NCBI RefSeq assembly: GCF_000373585.1
Contig: NZ_KB891897.1
Coordinates: forward strand, 29,309 to 93,308
Length of the DNA stretch: 64,000 nucleotides
Source of the DNA: Streptomyces sp. MspMP-M5
Lineage (GTDB): Bacteria > Actinomycetota > Actinomycetes > Streptomycetales > Streptomycetaceae
Reading direction: 5' to 3'
In this document: one piece after another, positions 36,444-44,124 of the stretch
Layout of the letters: each line of letters starts with the position of its first letter
Position numbering within the stretch: the stretch's first letter is position 1
Translations under genes and position numbers: made by a program
The notes under the pieces: generated by a model
Databases searched by the model: none
Told to the model about the DNA's origin: nothing
Seen by the model: only the letters and a program-made list of their open reading frames with translations

Positions 36444-37589
36444 CTAACTCGCCCCCTTCTTGGCTTCGTCGTAATCCTTTTCAAGGCCCTGAAGGTCACT
36501 CTCGATACCCGAGCCCCCTTCGTAGATCCCCGTGTTGAGGCCGGTACGGAACGCATTCCGGTACGCCCCATCGATGATCTCACCTTGTTCACCCCCGCCC
36601 TCGCCGCCAAGGCTGTGCCCCTCCTTTTTCCCGAGGAGGTGGTCTCCGACACGGTTCCCGAGGGCCCCGGTGACAGCATTCGTCCCCGCGTCCCAAGCGG
36701 TACCCTCGGCGTCCTTTCCCTCGTCGTGCAGGTCGGCGTTGAGGCCACCCGCGATGTTGCCGAGCCCACCATTGATGGCGCTTCCCGCCCGGCCCTCGCC
36801 TTTGAGCACCCGGCCGACCGCGCCGGTCAGCTTGGCACCGTCCGCCAGTTCCGCACCGCCCACGGTGAAGGCTGCCGTACCCAGGGCTTCCCTGTTGGCG
36901 ACACGGAAATCCTCACCCACTGTCACCGGCTGGCCACTGAGGGCCTGGTTGATCACCATGCTGCCAGAATCGGCGACGAAGTTCGTGGCGTAGCTTTCCG
37001 CGAACTTGCCGCCGATCCGAGCCACCGCGACGAGCATCTTCTCCAGCGTCGCCGCAACCTCCGCGCTCATCCCGCCGAACCGCTCCAGCAGCGCCGCCAC
37101 CTTCTCCGCCGCCGACGTGAACAGCTTGACCAGGTCCATGATCTTGGTGACCTTCGCGGCCACGGCCGCGTTGGCGACGAGGTCGGAGAGGAATCCGGTG
37201 AACGCGGACAGCGCGGCGCCGAGCACCTCCATCTCGGCGATCTGCACGCAGATGTCGATGATCTCTTCGTTGATCTTGTCGATTTCGTCAGCGAACTCCT
37301 TCAAACCCTCTGCGACATGGTGGAAGTTGTTCGCGACGTCAGTGATCGTCTTCTTCTGGTCCTGCCAGTGCTTTTCGAAGGCGTCGCGGGCCGCGCCGTG
37401 CCAACCTTGCTTGTCCACACCGTCGACGGCACGGTCGAGGGCCTGTACGACCTTGGTCAGGTCGTTGCCCATGGAGTCCCAGCCGCGGGCGATCTCGCGC
37501 AGCGTGTCGCCGTTGCCGCCGGGGAGCTCGACGCCGAACGCCTGAAGGATCTCCAGCACCTTGCCGTCGATCCAGCTGTTGATGCTCAT
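36444..37589 (-). CDS. WXG100-domain type VII secretion effector-like protein
   Basis: 381 aa. The first ~110 residues are a helical hairpin with the WXG motif at 63-65 (KQGWHGAARDAFEKHW) and LKEFADEIDKINEEI after it. A hydrophobic helical stretch follows (GAALSAFTGFLSDLVANAAVAAKV, ~120-145). The C-terminal ~200 residues are Gly/Ala-rich (GSAINGGLGNIAGGLN, AVTGALGNRVGDHLLGKK) and match no toxin domain I recognise. It begins 1 nt after the stop of the EspC-like gene. No ESX ATPase genes are in the window, so secretion would use machinery elsewhere. It may be a polymorphic toxin, a structural protein, or a degenerated effector. Confidence 0.7.
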   Translation of the reverse strand: MSINSWIDGKVLEILQAFGVELPGGNGDTLREIARGWDSMGNDLTKVVQALDRAVDGVDKQGWHGAARDAFEKHWQDQKKTITDVANNFHHVAEGLKEFADEIDKINEEIIDICVQIAEMEVLGAALSAFTGFLSDLVANAAVAAKVTKIMDLVKLFTSAAEKVAALLERFGGMSAEVAATLEKMLVAVARIGGKFAESYATNFVADSGSMVINQALSGQPVTVGEDFRVANREALGTAAFTVGGAELADGAKLTGAVGRVLKGEGRAGSAINGGLGNIAGGLNADLHDEGKDAEGTAWDAGTNAVTGALGNRVGDHLLGKKEGHSLGGEGGGEQGEIIDGAYRNAFRTGLNTGIYEGGSGIESDLQGLEKDYDEAKKGAS

Positions 37590-37590
37590 G

Positions 37591-37920
37591 TCACGCCCCC
37601 TGGTACCGCGGTACGGACTGAAGGTGGCGGATAGCCGTCTGGTCCGCTTCCGCGTACTGGGACGCATTGGTCCGCAGCCGGTCGGCGTCGCTGCTGAGCA
37701 CCTGGGGAAGCTGCCCCAACGCCTTGATCGTGCTGCTCAGCAACTTCTGGTACTTCTCCATCGCGCCGTCGCAGGCGCCGAGGATCCCGAACGCCTCCCC
37801 GACCTCCGCCGACGTCGCAGCGAAGGAACGGATCGGCCCGTCCAGGTCAGTCGCCTGGAGGTCGAACTTGTCCGCCAGATCCGTCAGCGCCGTCGGCTCG
37901 ACGCCGAACTGCCCGCTCAT
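37591..37920 (-). CDS. EspC-like type VII secretion target, small helical partner
   Basis: 109 aa helical protein (TALTDLADKFDLQATDLDGPI, AMEKYQKLLSSTIKALGQL). Near the C terminus Y89-A-E-A-D93 fits the YxxxD/E type VII export signal. It lacks a WXG motif itself, and its partner gene 1 nt downstream supplies one, so the two could form the usual heterodimer. The ATG at 37920 (MSGQFGVEPTA) was chosen over a start at 37947. First gene of a three-gene minus-strand operon. Confidence 0.7.
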   Translation of the reverse strand: MSGQFGVEPTALTDLADKFDLQATDLDGPIRSFAATSAEVGEAFGILGACDGAMEKYQKLLSSTIKALGQLPQVLSSDADRLRTNASQYAEADQTAIRHLQSVPRYQGA

Positions 37921-38076
37921 CCCGCTCCCCTGTTCGATCACGTACAAGCGTCCAGCAATACGTCAGGGGCGGCTTCCGGGGAAGATCTTTAACGGGTTCC
38001 GGATACGGGATTGGGTTGCGCTTTACGTTCATGGCCCTGCCCATACCGGAACGTGGCCCAATCCGGACCCGGGTCC

Positions 38077-38121
38077 GCGCCCTCTGTGTGGCCGCGTACG
38101 GCACGACCACACAGAGGGCGC
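38077..38121 (-). terminator. Perfect 15-bp hairpin after the DUF397 gene
   Basis: GCGCCCTCTGTGTGG at 38077-38091 is perfectly complementary to 38107-38121 with a 15-nt loop. It separates the DUF397 unit from the type VII-like operon. Confidence 0.7.
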
Positions 38122-38148
38122 CAGTAGGCAAACCGGCACGAACGGCCC

Positions 38149-38355
38149 TTACAGTCGCACGAATTCACCGTTGGCAACACCGCTGATGAATGCCCGCCAG
38201 CCATCAGCGGCGATGGCCACAACGGGGCCGGACTGCTGCTTACTGTCGCGGGCGGCAACGATTTCACCGAGAACCGCTACCTCAAGGCAATTGCCATTGC
38301 CGTTGCTGTGACTCGACTTGAACCAGTCCGCATCTCGGACATCAACCCTTTTCAT
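38149..38355 (-). CDS. DUF397 domain protein
   Basis: 68 aa with the full DUF397 pattern: WFKSSHSNGNGNCLEVAV, IVAARDSKQQSGPVVAI and GWRAFISGVANGEF. These small proteins pair with Scr1-type XRE regulators (DUF5753) in Streptomyces and are proposed antitoxin- or partner-like factors in development and secondary metabolism. Here the normal partner is only a decayed C-terminal remnant overlapping its start, so this may be an orphan. Confidence 0.88.
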   Translation of the reverse strand: MKRVDVRDADWFKSSHSNGNGNCLEVAVLGEIVAARDSKQQSGPVVAIAADGWRAFISGVANGEFVRL

Positions 38356-38467
38356 GTCTCCCTGCCACTTCAGCGATCAGACGCCGCGACGCCTGTTCAT
38401 CGAGCGCCACGTCCCAGATTCCCAGGAATGCAGCGGCCTACCGCTCCACTTCCTTCGGCTCTTCCAG
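38342..38467 (-). pseudogene. C-terminal remnant of an Scr1/DUF5753-type XRE regulator
   Basis: In one minus-strand frame the bases encode LEEPKEVER, a TAG stop (38438-38440, one base from TAC/Tyr), then AAAFLGIWDVALDEQASRRL and IAEVAGRHEKG, ending at a TGA (38342-38344) that overlaps the DUF397 start. The pattern VERYxxxF...AL...S..LI.EVA is how DUF5753 regulators end, and that overlap is their usual gene junction. There is no upstream continuation: a stop precedes it and another XRE gene ends at 38477. Confidence 0.6.
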
Positions 38468-38476
38468 GCATCGAAA

Positions 38477-39244
38477 TCAAACCGCCGCCGCCCCCGTCCA
38501 CAGTTCCTCCGCGTGCTCCACGAACCGGTCGAACATCCCGCCCGGCTCGTACCGCTTCAGATGCAGCAACGGTGAGTCGTGGCCGACCAGACGGGCAAGG
38601 TGCGGGGTGACCAGTGCTTCGTCATCGAACCGGAAGACCGACAGCGCGATGTGCGACGCCGCATCCGGAGCGGCAGAGGTCCGCACCTCGACGCCGTCCA
38701 CCGGGCCCAACTTCGCCAGTTCGTCCAGCGTCATCCTGATCCTCGTGGAAACCGAGAGGGCGACGTCCTCCACCGCCTCACGTCGATGCGTCGCCTCCCC
38801 CTCCGGATCCCCGACCAGGAAGCGGACCCGGCAGCCGGCCTCGGCCTTGGCCCGCAACGTCGCCGCGAACGCGGGCTGCTGCGTCCACAGGAAGTAGTTC
38901 GTGTACCCGGCGAAGAACAACTCGCTGTTCGACCGGCCGACCAGATCCGCCCACACCGTGGACGGACATGCCGAACGGTACGGATAGCTGCGGACGATCT
39001 CACGGTCGGCGCCGGTCTTCACTCTCTCCGCGACGGACTTCGGCCACAGCATCTCAACGTCAACTCCCAGTTCCTGAGCGGCGTCTTCGCGATTTCGGGC
39101 ATGCGGTATCAGCTCGGAGTCCGCCAGCCACCGTTCAACGGTCTTGGCGGACACGCCTACTCTCACGGCGAGCTGACGGGGCGATAAACCAGCGGTCTGC
39201 ATAGCAGACCTTAATGTCGCGTTCAAGGCACTCCCCACGGACAT
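38477..39244 (-). CDS. XRE-family regulator with C-terminal DUF5919-type domain
   Basis: 255 aa. The N-terminal HTH is ATLRSAMQTAGLSPRQLAVRVGVSAKTVERWLADSE, followed by a helix linker (AAQELGVDVEMLWPKSVAERV). The C-terminal half (NSELFFAGYTNYFLWTQQPAFAATLRAKAEAGCRVRFLVGDPEGEATHRR) resembles the phospholipase-D-like DUF5919 ligand domain. A typical HxK PLD motif is not seen, so it is probably a sensor rather than an enzyme. I used the ATG at 39244; a TTG at 39280 would extend it by 12 residues. Divergent from two tiny genes at 39394. Confidence 0.75.
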   Translation of the reverse strand: MSVGSALNATLRSAMQTAGLSPRQLAVRVGVSAKTVERWLADSELIPHARNREDAAQELGVDVEMLWPKSVAERVKTGADREIVRSYPYRSACPSTVWADLVGRSNSELFFAGYTNYFLWTQQPAFAATLRAKAEAGCRVRFLVGDPEGEATHRREAVEDVALSVSTRIRMTLDELAKLGPVDGVEVRTSAAPDAASHIALSVFRFDDEALVTPHLARLVGHDSPLLHLKRYEPGGMFDRFVEHAEELWTGAAAV

Positions 39245-39393
39245 TTGGGCGTTCTTCACGGTACTGCCGAGACGGCCCAACTGTCCGTGCCCTGCTCAAC
39301 AAATGCCTCGTATGGGCAGCCAGGATCAGCTCTCGACGCGCTGGCCCACGGGCCGCCGATTCACGAACACCCGGTTCACGGAAGGGCACCTCC

Positions 39394-39576
39394 ATGCCGA
39401 AATCCCCATCCCCCGTCCCCGCCCTCTGGCCGGCCCCGCCCCAGCCGCAGGCTGGCTGCGCGCGCTGCGCCGACCTCGACGAACGTCGCACCAAAGCCCG
39501 TCGGCAGTACGACCGCAGTGCCGAGTCCGACGGCAACGTCATGCTGCGCCGGCACCTTCGGGAGGCGCACTCGTGA
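39394..39576 (+). CDS. Tiny protein with CxxC and HxxxxH, divergent from XRE regulator
   Basis: 60 aa. The Pro-rich N terminus is followed by C22-A-R-C25, a charged helix (LDERRTKARRQYDRSAESD), and R-H54-LREA-H59, which together could bind one zinc. GGAAGG precedes the ATG. Its stop overlaps the next gene as GTGA. Similar tiny genes often neighbour Streptomyces XRE regulators, but I know no function. Confidence 0.6.
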   Translation: MPKSPSPVPALWPAPPQPQAGCARCADLDERRTKARRQYDRSAESDGNVMLRRHLREAHS

Positions 39577-39788
39577 GCGGCCGTGGGACCGGACGGCCAC
39601 CGGAGCGGCCTCGTATGACGCTTCGCGTCTACACGGTGGATCAACGTGGCGTCGTCACCGCGGCGAGGGGCGAGGTGCGGGTCGTGATCGGCGAGCGGGC
39701 CGTCCCCGACGCCTTCAGCCTGGTCTACCCGCCATGCCGGTGCCGACGGTGTGTGGGCACACCTACGGAACGGGCGGCGCCGACCTGA
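39573..39788 (+). CDS. Tiny hypothetical protein with C-terminal cysteine cluster
   Basis: 71 aa starting GTG in a 4-nt overlap with the preceding gene; an ATG at 39615 (MTLRVYTVDQRG) is an alternative. A short beta-like segment (LRVYTVDQRGVVTAARGEVRVVIG) is followed by PPCRCRRCVG with cysteines at 55, 57 and 60. It would be co-translated with the CxxC/HxxxxH protein. Function unknown. Confidence 0.5.
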   Translation: MSGRGTGRPPERPRMTLRVYTVDQRGVVTAARGEVRVVIGERAVPDAFSLVYPPCRCRRCVGTPTERAAPT

Positions 39789-39813
39789 TCGTCAGTGGGT
39801 GCGGGCGACGCCG

Positions 39814-40671
39814 TCAGGAGAAGTCCCCCGCGTGCTCCCGCGCCCACTGGGCGAAGGGGCGGGCCGGGTGGCCGGTGACGCGTTCGACGGTGTCGGTCAC
39901 CGGGAAGGCCGGGGCGTCCACCGTCGAGCCGAAGAGGGCGACGAGTTCGCGGGCGGCCGCCGGCGGCAGATGCGGGCCGGCCATCGCCTCGGCGGCCTCG
40001 TCCTCCGAGATCTGCTCGATGCGCACCGGGCGGCCGATGGCCTCGGCGATGGCGGCGACCTGCTGGGTGTTGGTGAGCACCTCCGGGCCGGTCAGGCGGT
40101 GGACCTGGTGGGCGTGGGCGCCGGTGCGGTCCAGGAGGGCGACGGCGGCGGCGTCCGCGAGGTCGGCCTCGTGGACCGGCGCGCTCTGAGCGCCCGGATG
40201 CGCGTCACGGACCACGCCGTTCTCGCGGATCGCCGGGGCCCAGCCGAGCGCGTTGGTGGCGTAGTTGCCGCCGCGCAGGAAGGTCCACTCCACACCGGAC
40301 GCGCGGACCGCGCGCTCCACGGCGGCGTGCATACGGGAGATGAAGTTGGTCTCGTCGGCCGGGGTGTCGGTCACACCGAGGGAGGAGTTGAGGACGATGC
40401 GGGGGACGTCCGCCTTCACGGCGGCGTCGATCAGCCGCTGCGCGGACTCGCCGCCGCCGGCCGCGAGGTTGAGGAAGAGGGCGTCGGCGCCGGCGAGGAG
40501 CGGGGCGAGGTCGCTGTCCTCGGTGAGGTCGGCGCGGACCACCTCGGCCTGGGCGGGGAGCCCGGCGCTGGCCGGGTCGCGGGTCAGCGCGCGGACCGGC
40601 ACGCCTTCCTCCAGAAGACGGTCCACAAGGCGGCGGCCGATATTGCCGGTTGCTCCGGTGACGACGATCAC
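39814..40671 (-). CDS. NmrA-like NAD(P)-binding oxidoreductase
   Basis: 285 aa atypical short-chain dehydrogenase. The N-terminal cofactor loop is MIVVTGATGNIGRRLVDRLLEEGVPVRALTRDP, followed by VVRADLTEDSDLAPLLAGADALFLN and EWTFLRGGNYATNALGW. The Tyr-x3-Lys catalytic pair is lacking, as in NmrA/HSCARG sensors, so it may sense NADPH/NADP or reduce quinone-like substrates. GTG at 40671 with GGAGG upstream. Single gene, divergent from the DUF2993 gene. Confidence 0.85.
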   Translation of the reverse strand: MIVVTGATGNIGRRLVDRLLEEGVPVRALTRDPASAGLPAQAEVVRADLTEDSDLAPLLAGADALFLNLAAGGGESAQRLIDAAVKADVPRIVLNSSLGVTDTPADETNFISRMHAAVERAVRASGVEWTFLRGGNYATNALGWAPAIRENGVVRDAHPGAQSAPVHEADLADAAAVALLDRTGAHAHQVHRLTGPEVLTNTQQVAAIAEAIGRPVRIEQISEDEAAEAMAGPHLPPAAARELVALFGSTVDAPAFPVTDTVERVTGHPARPFAQWAREHAGDFS

Positions 40672-40865
40672 GGTGGTTCCTCCAGAGGGGCGCGGACGTG
40701 GTGGCGGCGGAAGCCCGCCGGGGGTTCGGTGAAGATCGACGGTAGTTCAGCGGGGCACAAGAGCGCGGCAAGATTTCGCCAAGGACGGCAGGACGTCTTT
40801 CGCGTTTCTCACATTCCGCGGGCGCGACTTGCGCGGCCCGGTCCCGCTCATGGTGGGATGTGCTG

Positions 40866-42365
40866 ATGCGAACCCCCACACCCATGGCTTCGCCCTCGTC
40901 CCCACCCGCTCGCCCGGCCGCCTCCGCTCCCGCGTCCGAGGCCGGCGACCAGCCCCACATAGCCGGCTATCCACACGGCCCGCAGCAGGCCGGCTCCGGA
41001 GCGCATCCGCAGGGCGACACCAGAGAGCTCCCGCAGGTCGGCCCGGCCAATCCGTACGCGGATCTGGCCGCACTCGCCGATCCGGAGCCGGGGGCGTACG
41101 GGCATGACGGTCATGACGGCCGTGACAGCTATGAGAGCCACGGCAGCCACAACGGGCTGGGGAACGCGAGGGGTTACGGCCCGTCAACCCGGCGGCGCGG
41201 CCGCCTCGGCGAGCGTACCGACGACGATCCGCTGGGCCTGGGCCTGCGCTCGGACGACGAGGACGACGTCTGGTCGCCCCCGAACCACCGGAAGCTGAAG
41301 CGGGGCATCAGCCGCTTCGCCGCCGTCCCGCGCACCATCAAGGCGCTGGTCGCGCTGGCCGCCTGCGCGGGGGTCCTCGCGCTCGGCGACCGGTTCGCCG
41401 TGCTGTACGCGCAGAACAAGGCCGAGGAGCAGGTGAAGACGGCCCTGCACCTGCATGCCCGGCCCGAGGTGGACATCCACGGCTTCCCGTTCCTCACCCA
41501 GGTCTTCGACAAGCGGCTCGACCAGGTCGACGTGGTGATCCCGGACGTCGCGGCGGACCGGGTCTCGCTGGCGAAGGTGGAGGCCACGGCCCGGGACATC
41601 CGGCTCGACGGCGATCTGCCGACCGCCATCAAAGGCGCCACCATCGGCCAGGTGCACGGCAGCGTACTGCTCGCCTTCGACGACATGAACCGCGAACTGG
41701 GCGCCTCCCAGGTGAAGTTCAGCGAGATGGGGCGCAACGGGGTGCGCGCGGTCGGCGAACTGCCCATCGCGGGGCACACCCTGCGCGTACAGGCCGAGGC
41801 GCGCATCCGACGCAACGGTGAGCGGGGGATCTCCACCGAGATCGGGCAGATGCGGCTGGACATCGGCGACGTGGCGACCTACCGGCCGGGCACCGGCAAG
41901 GAGGAGGGCCTGCGGCTGACCCGGAAGGGCGCCGCGGAACTCAGCCGGCAGGCCGCCAAGATCAAGGCGATGCTCAGCATTCCGGCGATCGCCGAACGGA
42001 TCGGCATCCCCAAGGAGTACCTGGACGATGCCCTGCGCAGCGACGACAAGCTGCACGAGCTGATCGGGTCGCCGCGCTTCGTCCACCAGCTGATGCAGGT
42101 GAACCTCGTCGACGTGGTCATGGACCACCCCTGGCTGCTCCAGAAGGTCGGCATCGACGCGAAGATGCTCGGCGCCCTCACGGACCTGACGAAGCCTCAG
42201 CTGGCCGACCGGCTGTCGCTCTCCTTCCAGCTCCCGAAGACGCCGGGGGATGTGCGGCTGCGCGACATCACCGTGGAGAGCGACGGCATCCGCGTCGACG
42301 TGACCGGCACCGACCTGCCGTTCGGCGACGCGGCGAAGGGCAAGGGGAAGTCGGCGGGGAAGTAG
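40866..42365 (+). CDS. DUF2993 (LmeA-like) membrane-anchored protein
   Basis: 499 aa counted from the ATG at 40866 (GTG at 40860 also possible). The first ~160 residues are Pro/Ala/His-rich and disordered, including a HDGHDGRDSYESHGSHNG run. One membrane helix follows (TIKALVALAACAGVLALGDRFAVLYA), then the DUF2993 domain (HLHARPEVDIHGFPFLTQVFDKRLDQVDVVIPDVA). LmeA-type proteins of this family bind phosphatidylinositol mannosides or other lipids outside the membrane. A shorter paralog lies at 54931. Confidence 0.82.
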   Translation: MRTPTPMASPSSPPARPAASAPASEAGDQPHIAGYPHGPQQAGSGAHPQGDTRELPQVGPANPYADLAALADPEPGAYGHDGHDGRDSYESHGSHNGLGNARGYGPSTRRRGRLGERTDDDPLGLGLRSDDEDDVWSPPNHRKLKRGISRFAAVPRTIKALVALAACAGVLALGDRFAVLYAQNKAEEQVKTALHLHARPEVDIHGFPFLTQVFDKRLDQVDVVIPDVAADRVSLAKVEATARDIRLDGDLPTAIKGATIGQVHGSVLLAFDDMNRELGASQVKFSEMGRNGVRAVGELPIAGHTLRVQAEARIRRNGERGISTEIGQMRLDIGDVATYRPGTGKEEGLRLTRKGAAELSRQAAKIKAMLSIPAIAERIGIPKEYLDDALRSDDKLHELIGSPRFVHQLMQVNLVDVVMDHPWLLQKVGIDAKMLGALTDLTKPQLADRLSLSFQLPKTPGDVRLRDITVESDGIRVDVTGTDLPFGDAAKGKGKSAGK

Positions 42366-42402
42366 CAGACGGGGGCGCCGGGCCTACCTGCGCCCGCGGG
42401 CC

Positions 42403-44124
42403 CTACGCCCCCGGCGGTATCCCCGGCGGCGTCCCGCCCTCCCCCGAGTCGGTCCGCCCCGAGTCGGTCCGCCCCGGTTCCGTCCGTTCGCACGGTTCCG
42501 TCCGCTCGCGCGGCTCGCCCGCCGGGCCGGAGGCACCGGTCGCACTGGCCGCACCCGTCGCGCCGGCCGCACCTGCCGCGTTCGCCGCACCCGCCGCGTC
42601 CGGTGTGCCCGTCCGCTCCGGTATGTCCGGCGGTGGGGTGGGCGCGCCCGGCAGGGTCAGCAGGGCCTCCGTGCCGCCGCCGGGGGCGTTGCGCAGGCGG
42701 ACGCCGCCACCGGCCTGCTCGGCCGTGCGGGCCACGATGGACAGGCCGAGGCCGCTGCCGGGCAGGCTGCGGGCGGACGGGGAGCGCCAGAAGCGCTCGA
42801 AGACGTGCGGGAGTTCCTCGGGCGGGATGCCGGGGCCGTCGTCCCGGACGGTCAGCGCGCCGCCGGCCAGCCGGACCTCGATCGTGCCGCCGGACGGGCT
42901 GAACTTCACGGCGTTGTCGAGGAGGTTGACCACCGCGCGCTCCAGCGCGGCCGGTTCGGCGCGGACGTACCAGGGGGCGAGGTCGGCGGTGAGGGTGAGG
43001 GAGGGGCCGCGCAGCCGGGCGCGTTCGAGTGCGGTGCCGACGATGTCGTGGAGGGCGACCACGCGGACGGCCGCGGTGCCGCCGGCGGTGCCCGTCTCCG
43101 GTGGACGGGAGAGGACCTGAAGGTCACCGATGAGCGCCGCCAGCTCCCCCATCTGGGCCTTCACCGACGCGAGCAGGGCCTCCTTGTCGGCGGCCGGGAT
43201 CGGGCGGCCGGAGCGCTCGCTGCGCTCCAGGAGGTCGATGTTGGTCCGCAGCGACGTCAGGGGCGTGCGCAGCTCGTGGCCGGCGTCGGCGATCAGCTGC
43301 TGCTGGAGGTCGCGGGAGGCGGCCAGCGCGGCGGTCATCGCGTTGAACGACCGGGAGAGGCGGGCGATCTCGTCCTCGCCGTCGGTGGGGATGCGGATGG
43401 CGAGGTCCTGGGTGCGGGCGACGTGCTCGACGGCGGCGGTCAGCCGGTCGACGGGCTTCAGGGCCGCCCTGGCCACCCACAGGCCGGCCGTCGCCGCGCC
43501 CAGCACCCCGACCCCGGCGACGACCAGCAGCACCAGCGCGAGCTGGTTGAGCGGGTCGGTGACCTGGTCCATCGGCGCGGCGACGGAGACCGCCAGCCGG
43601 TTTCCCTGGATGTCGGTGAGCGGGCCGCGGTAGGGGACGGTCGAGACCCGCATCGGGGTGCCGTTCTCGTCCTTGGTGGTGTGGACGGCGCTGGCCAGCC
43701 GCCCGTCGGCGACCGCCTCGTCCGCCCGCTGGGCGGGGATGGGCTGTTTGTTCGGCGAGGTGCAGACGTAGCCGGAGGGGGTGACCAGCTGGATGGTGTA
43801 CGGGGTGGGCTGGAAGCGGACGTTGAGCGGGGTGCCGGCGCAGCGGGCGCCGAGCGCCTGGACGTAGTCGCCGGGGACGTCGACCGTGCTGAGGGTGGTG
43901 TCGAGCTGTTCGGTGAGCCGGTCGCGGGTGATCAGCCAGCAGGCGGCGGCCGACAGCGCCACCGCGAAGGCCACCGCGACCGCGATGAGCAGCGCCAGCC
44001 GGGAGCGCAGCGGCAGCTGGCGGAACCGCGTCAGCCCGGGCACGCCGCCCGACGCCTGCTCGTCCGGCGCCTGCTCCTCCGGCGGCTGGCCGTGCGCCGT
44101 GTGGGCGTCGCCGGTGCCGCTCAT
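42403..44124 (-). CDS. HAMP-domain sensor histidine kinase (MprB-like)
   Basis: 573 aa. Helix 1 is RLALLIAVAVAFAVALSAAACWLI. The extracytoplasmic domain (~65-180) has two cysteines (GARCAG, GYVCTSP) able to form a redox-sensing disulfide. Helix 2 is LALVLLVVAGVGVLGAATAGLW, then HAMP, H box ADAGHELRTPLTSLR, N box ERAVVNLLDNAVKFSP and G box GSGLGLSIV. The C-terminal ~65 residues are a low-complexity Ala/Thr/Gly tail encoded by 15- and 18-nt tandem repeats. It overlaps its response regulator by 4 nt, and an HtrA protease gene is next, like mprAB-pepD. Confidence 0.92.
   Translation of the reverse strand: MSGTGDAHTAHGQPPEEQAPDEQASGGVPGLTRFRQLPLRSRLALLIAVAVAFAVALSAAACWLITRDRLTEQLDTTLSTVDVPGDYVQALGARCAGTPLNVRFQPTPYTIQLVTPSGYVCTSPNKQPIPAQRADEAVADGRLASAVHTTKDENGTPMRVSTVPYRGPLTDIQGNRLAVSVAAPMDQVTDPLNQLALVLLVVAGVGVLGAATAGLWVARAALKPVDRLTAAVEHVARTQDLAIRIPTDGEDEIARLSRSFNAMTAALAASRDLQQQLIADAGHELRTPLTSLRTNIDLLERSERSGRPIPAADKEALLASVKAQMGELAALIGDLQVLSRPPETGTAGGTAAVRVVALHDIVGTALERARLRGPSLTLTADLAPWYVRAEPAALERAVVNLLDNAVKFSPSGGTIEVRLAGGALTVRDDGPGIPPEELPHVFERFWRSPSARSLPGSGLGLSIVARTAEQAGGGVRLRNAPGGGTEALLTLPGAPTPPPDIPERTGTPDAAGAANAAGAAGATGAASATGASGPAGEPRERTEPCERTEPGRTDSGRTDSGEGGTPPGIPPGA
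42446..42493. repeat. Tandem 15-nt and 18-nt repeats inside the kinase C-terminal tail
   Basis: GAGTCGGTCCGCCCC occurs twice with 15-nt period from 42446. GGTTCCGTCCG then recurs with 18-nt period (42476, 42494). They encode the RTDSGRTDSG / CERTEP type tail. Confidence 0.65.
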
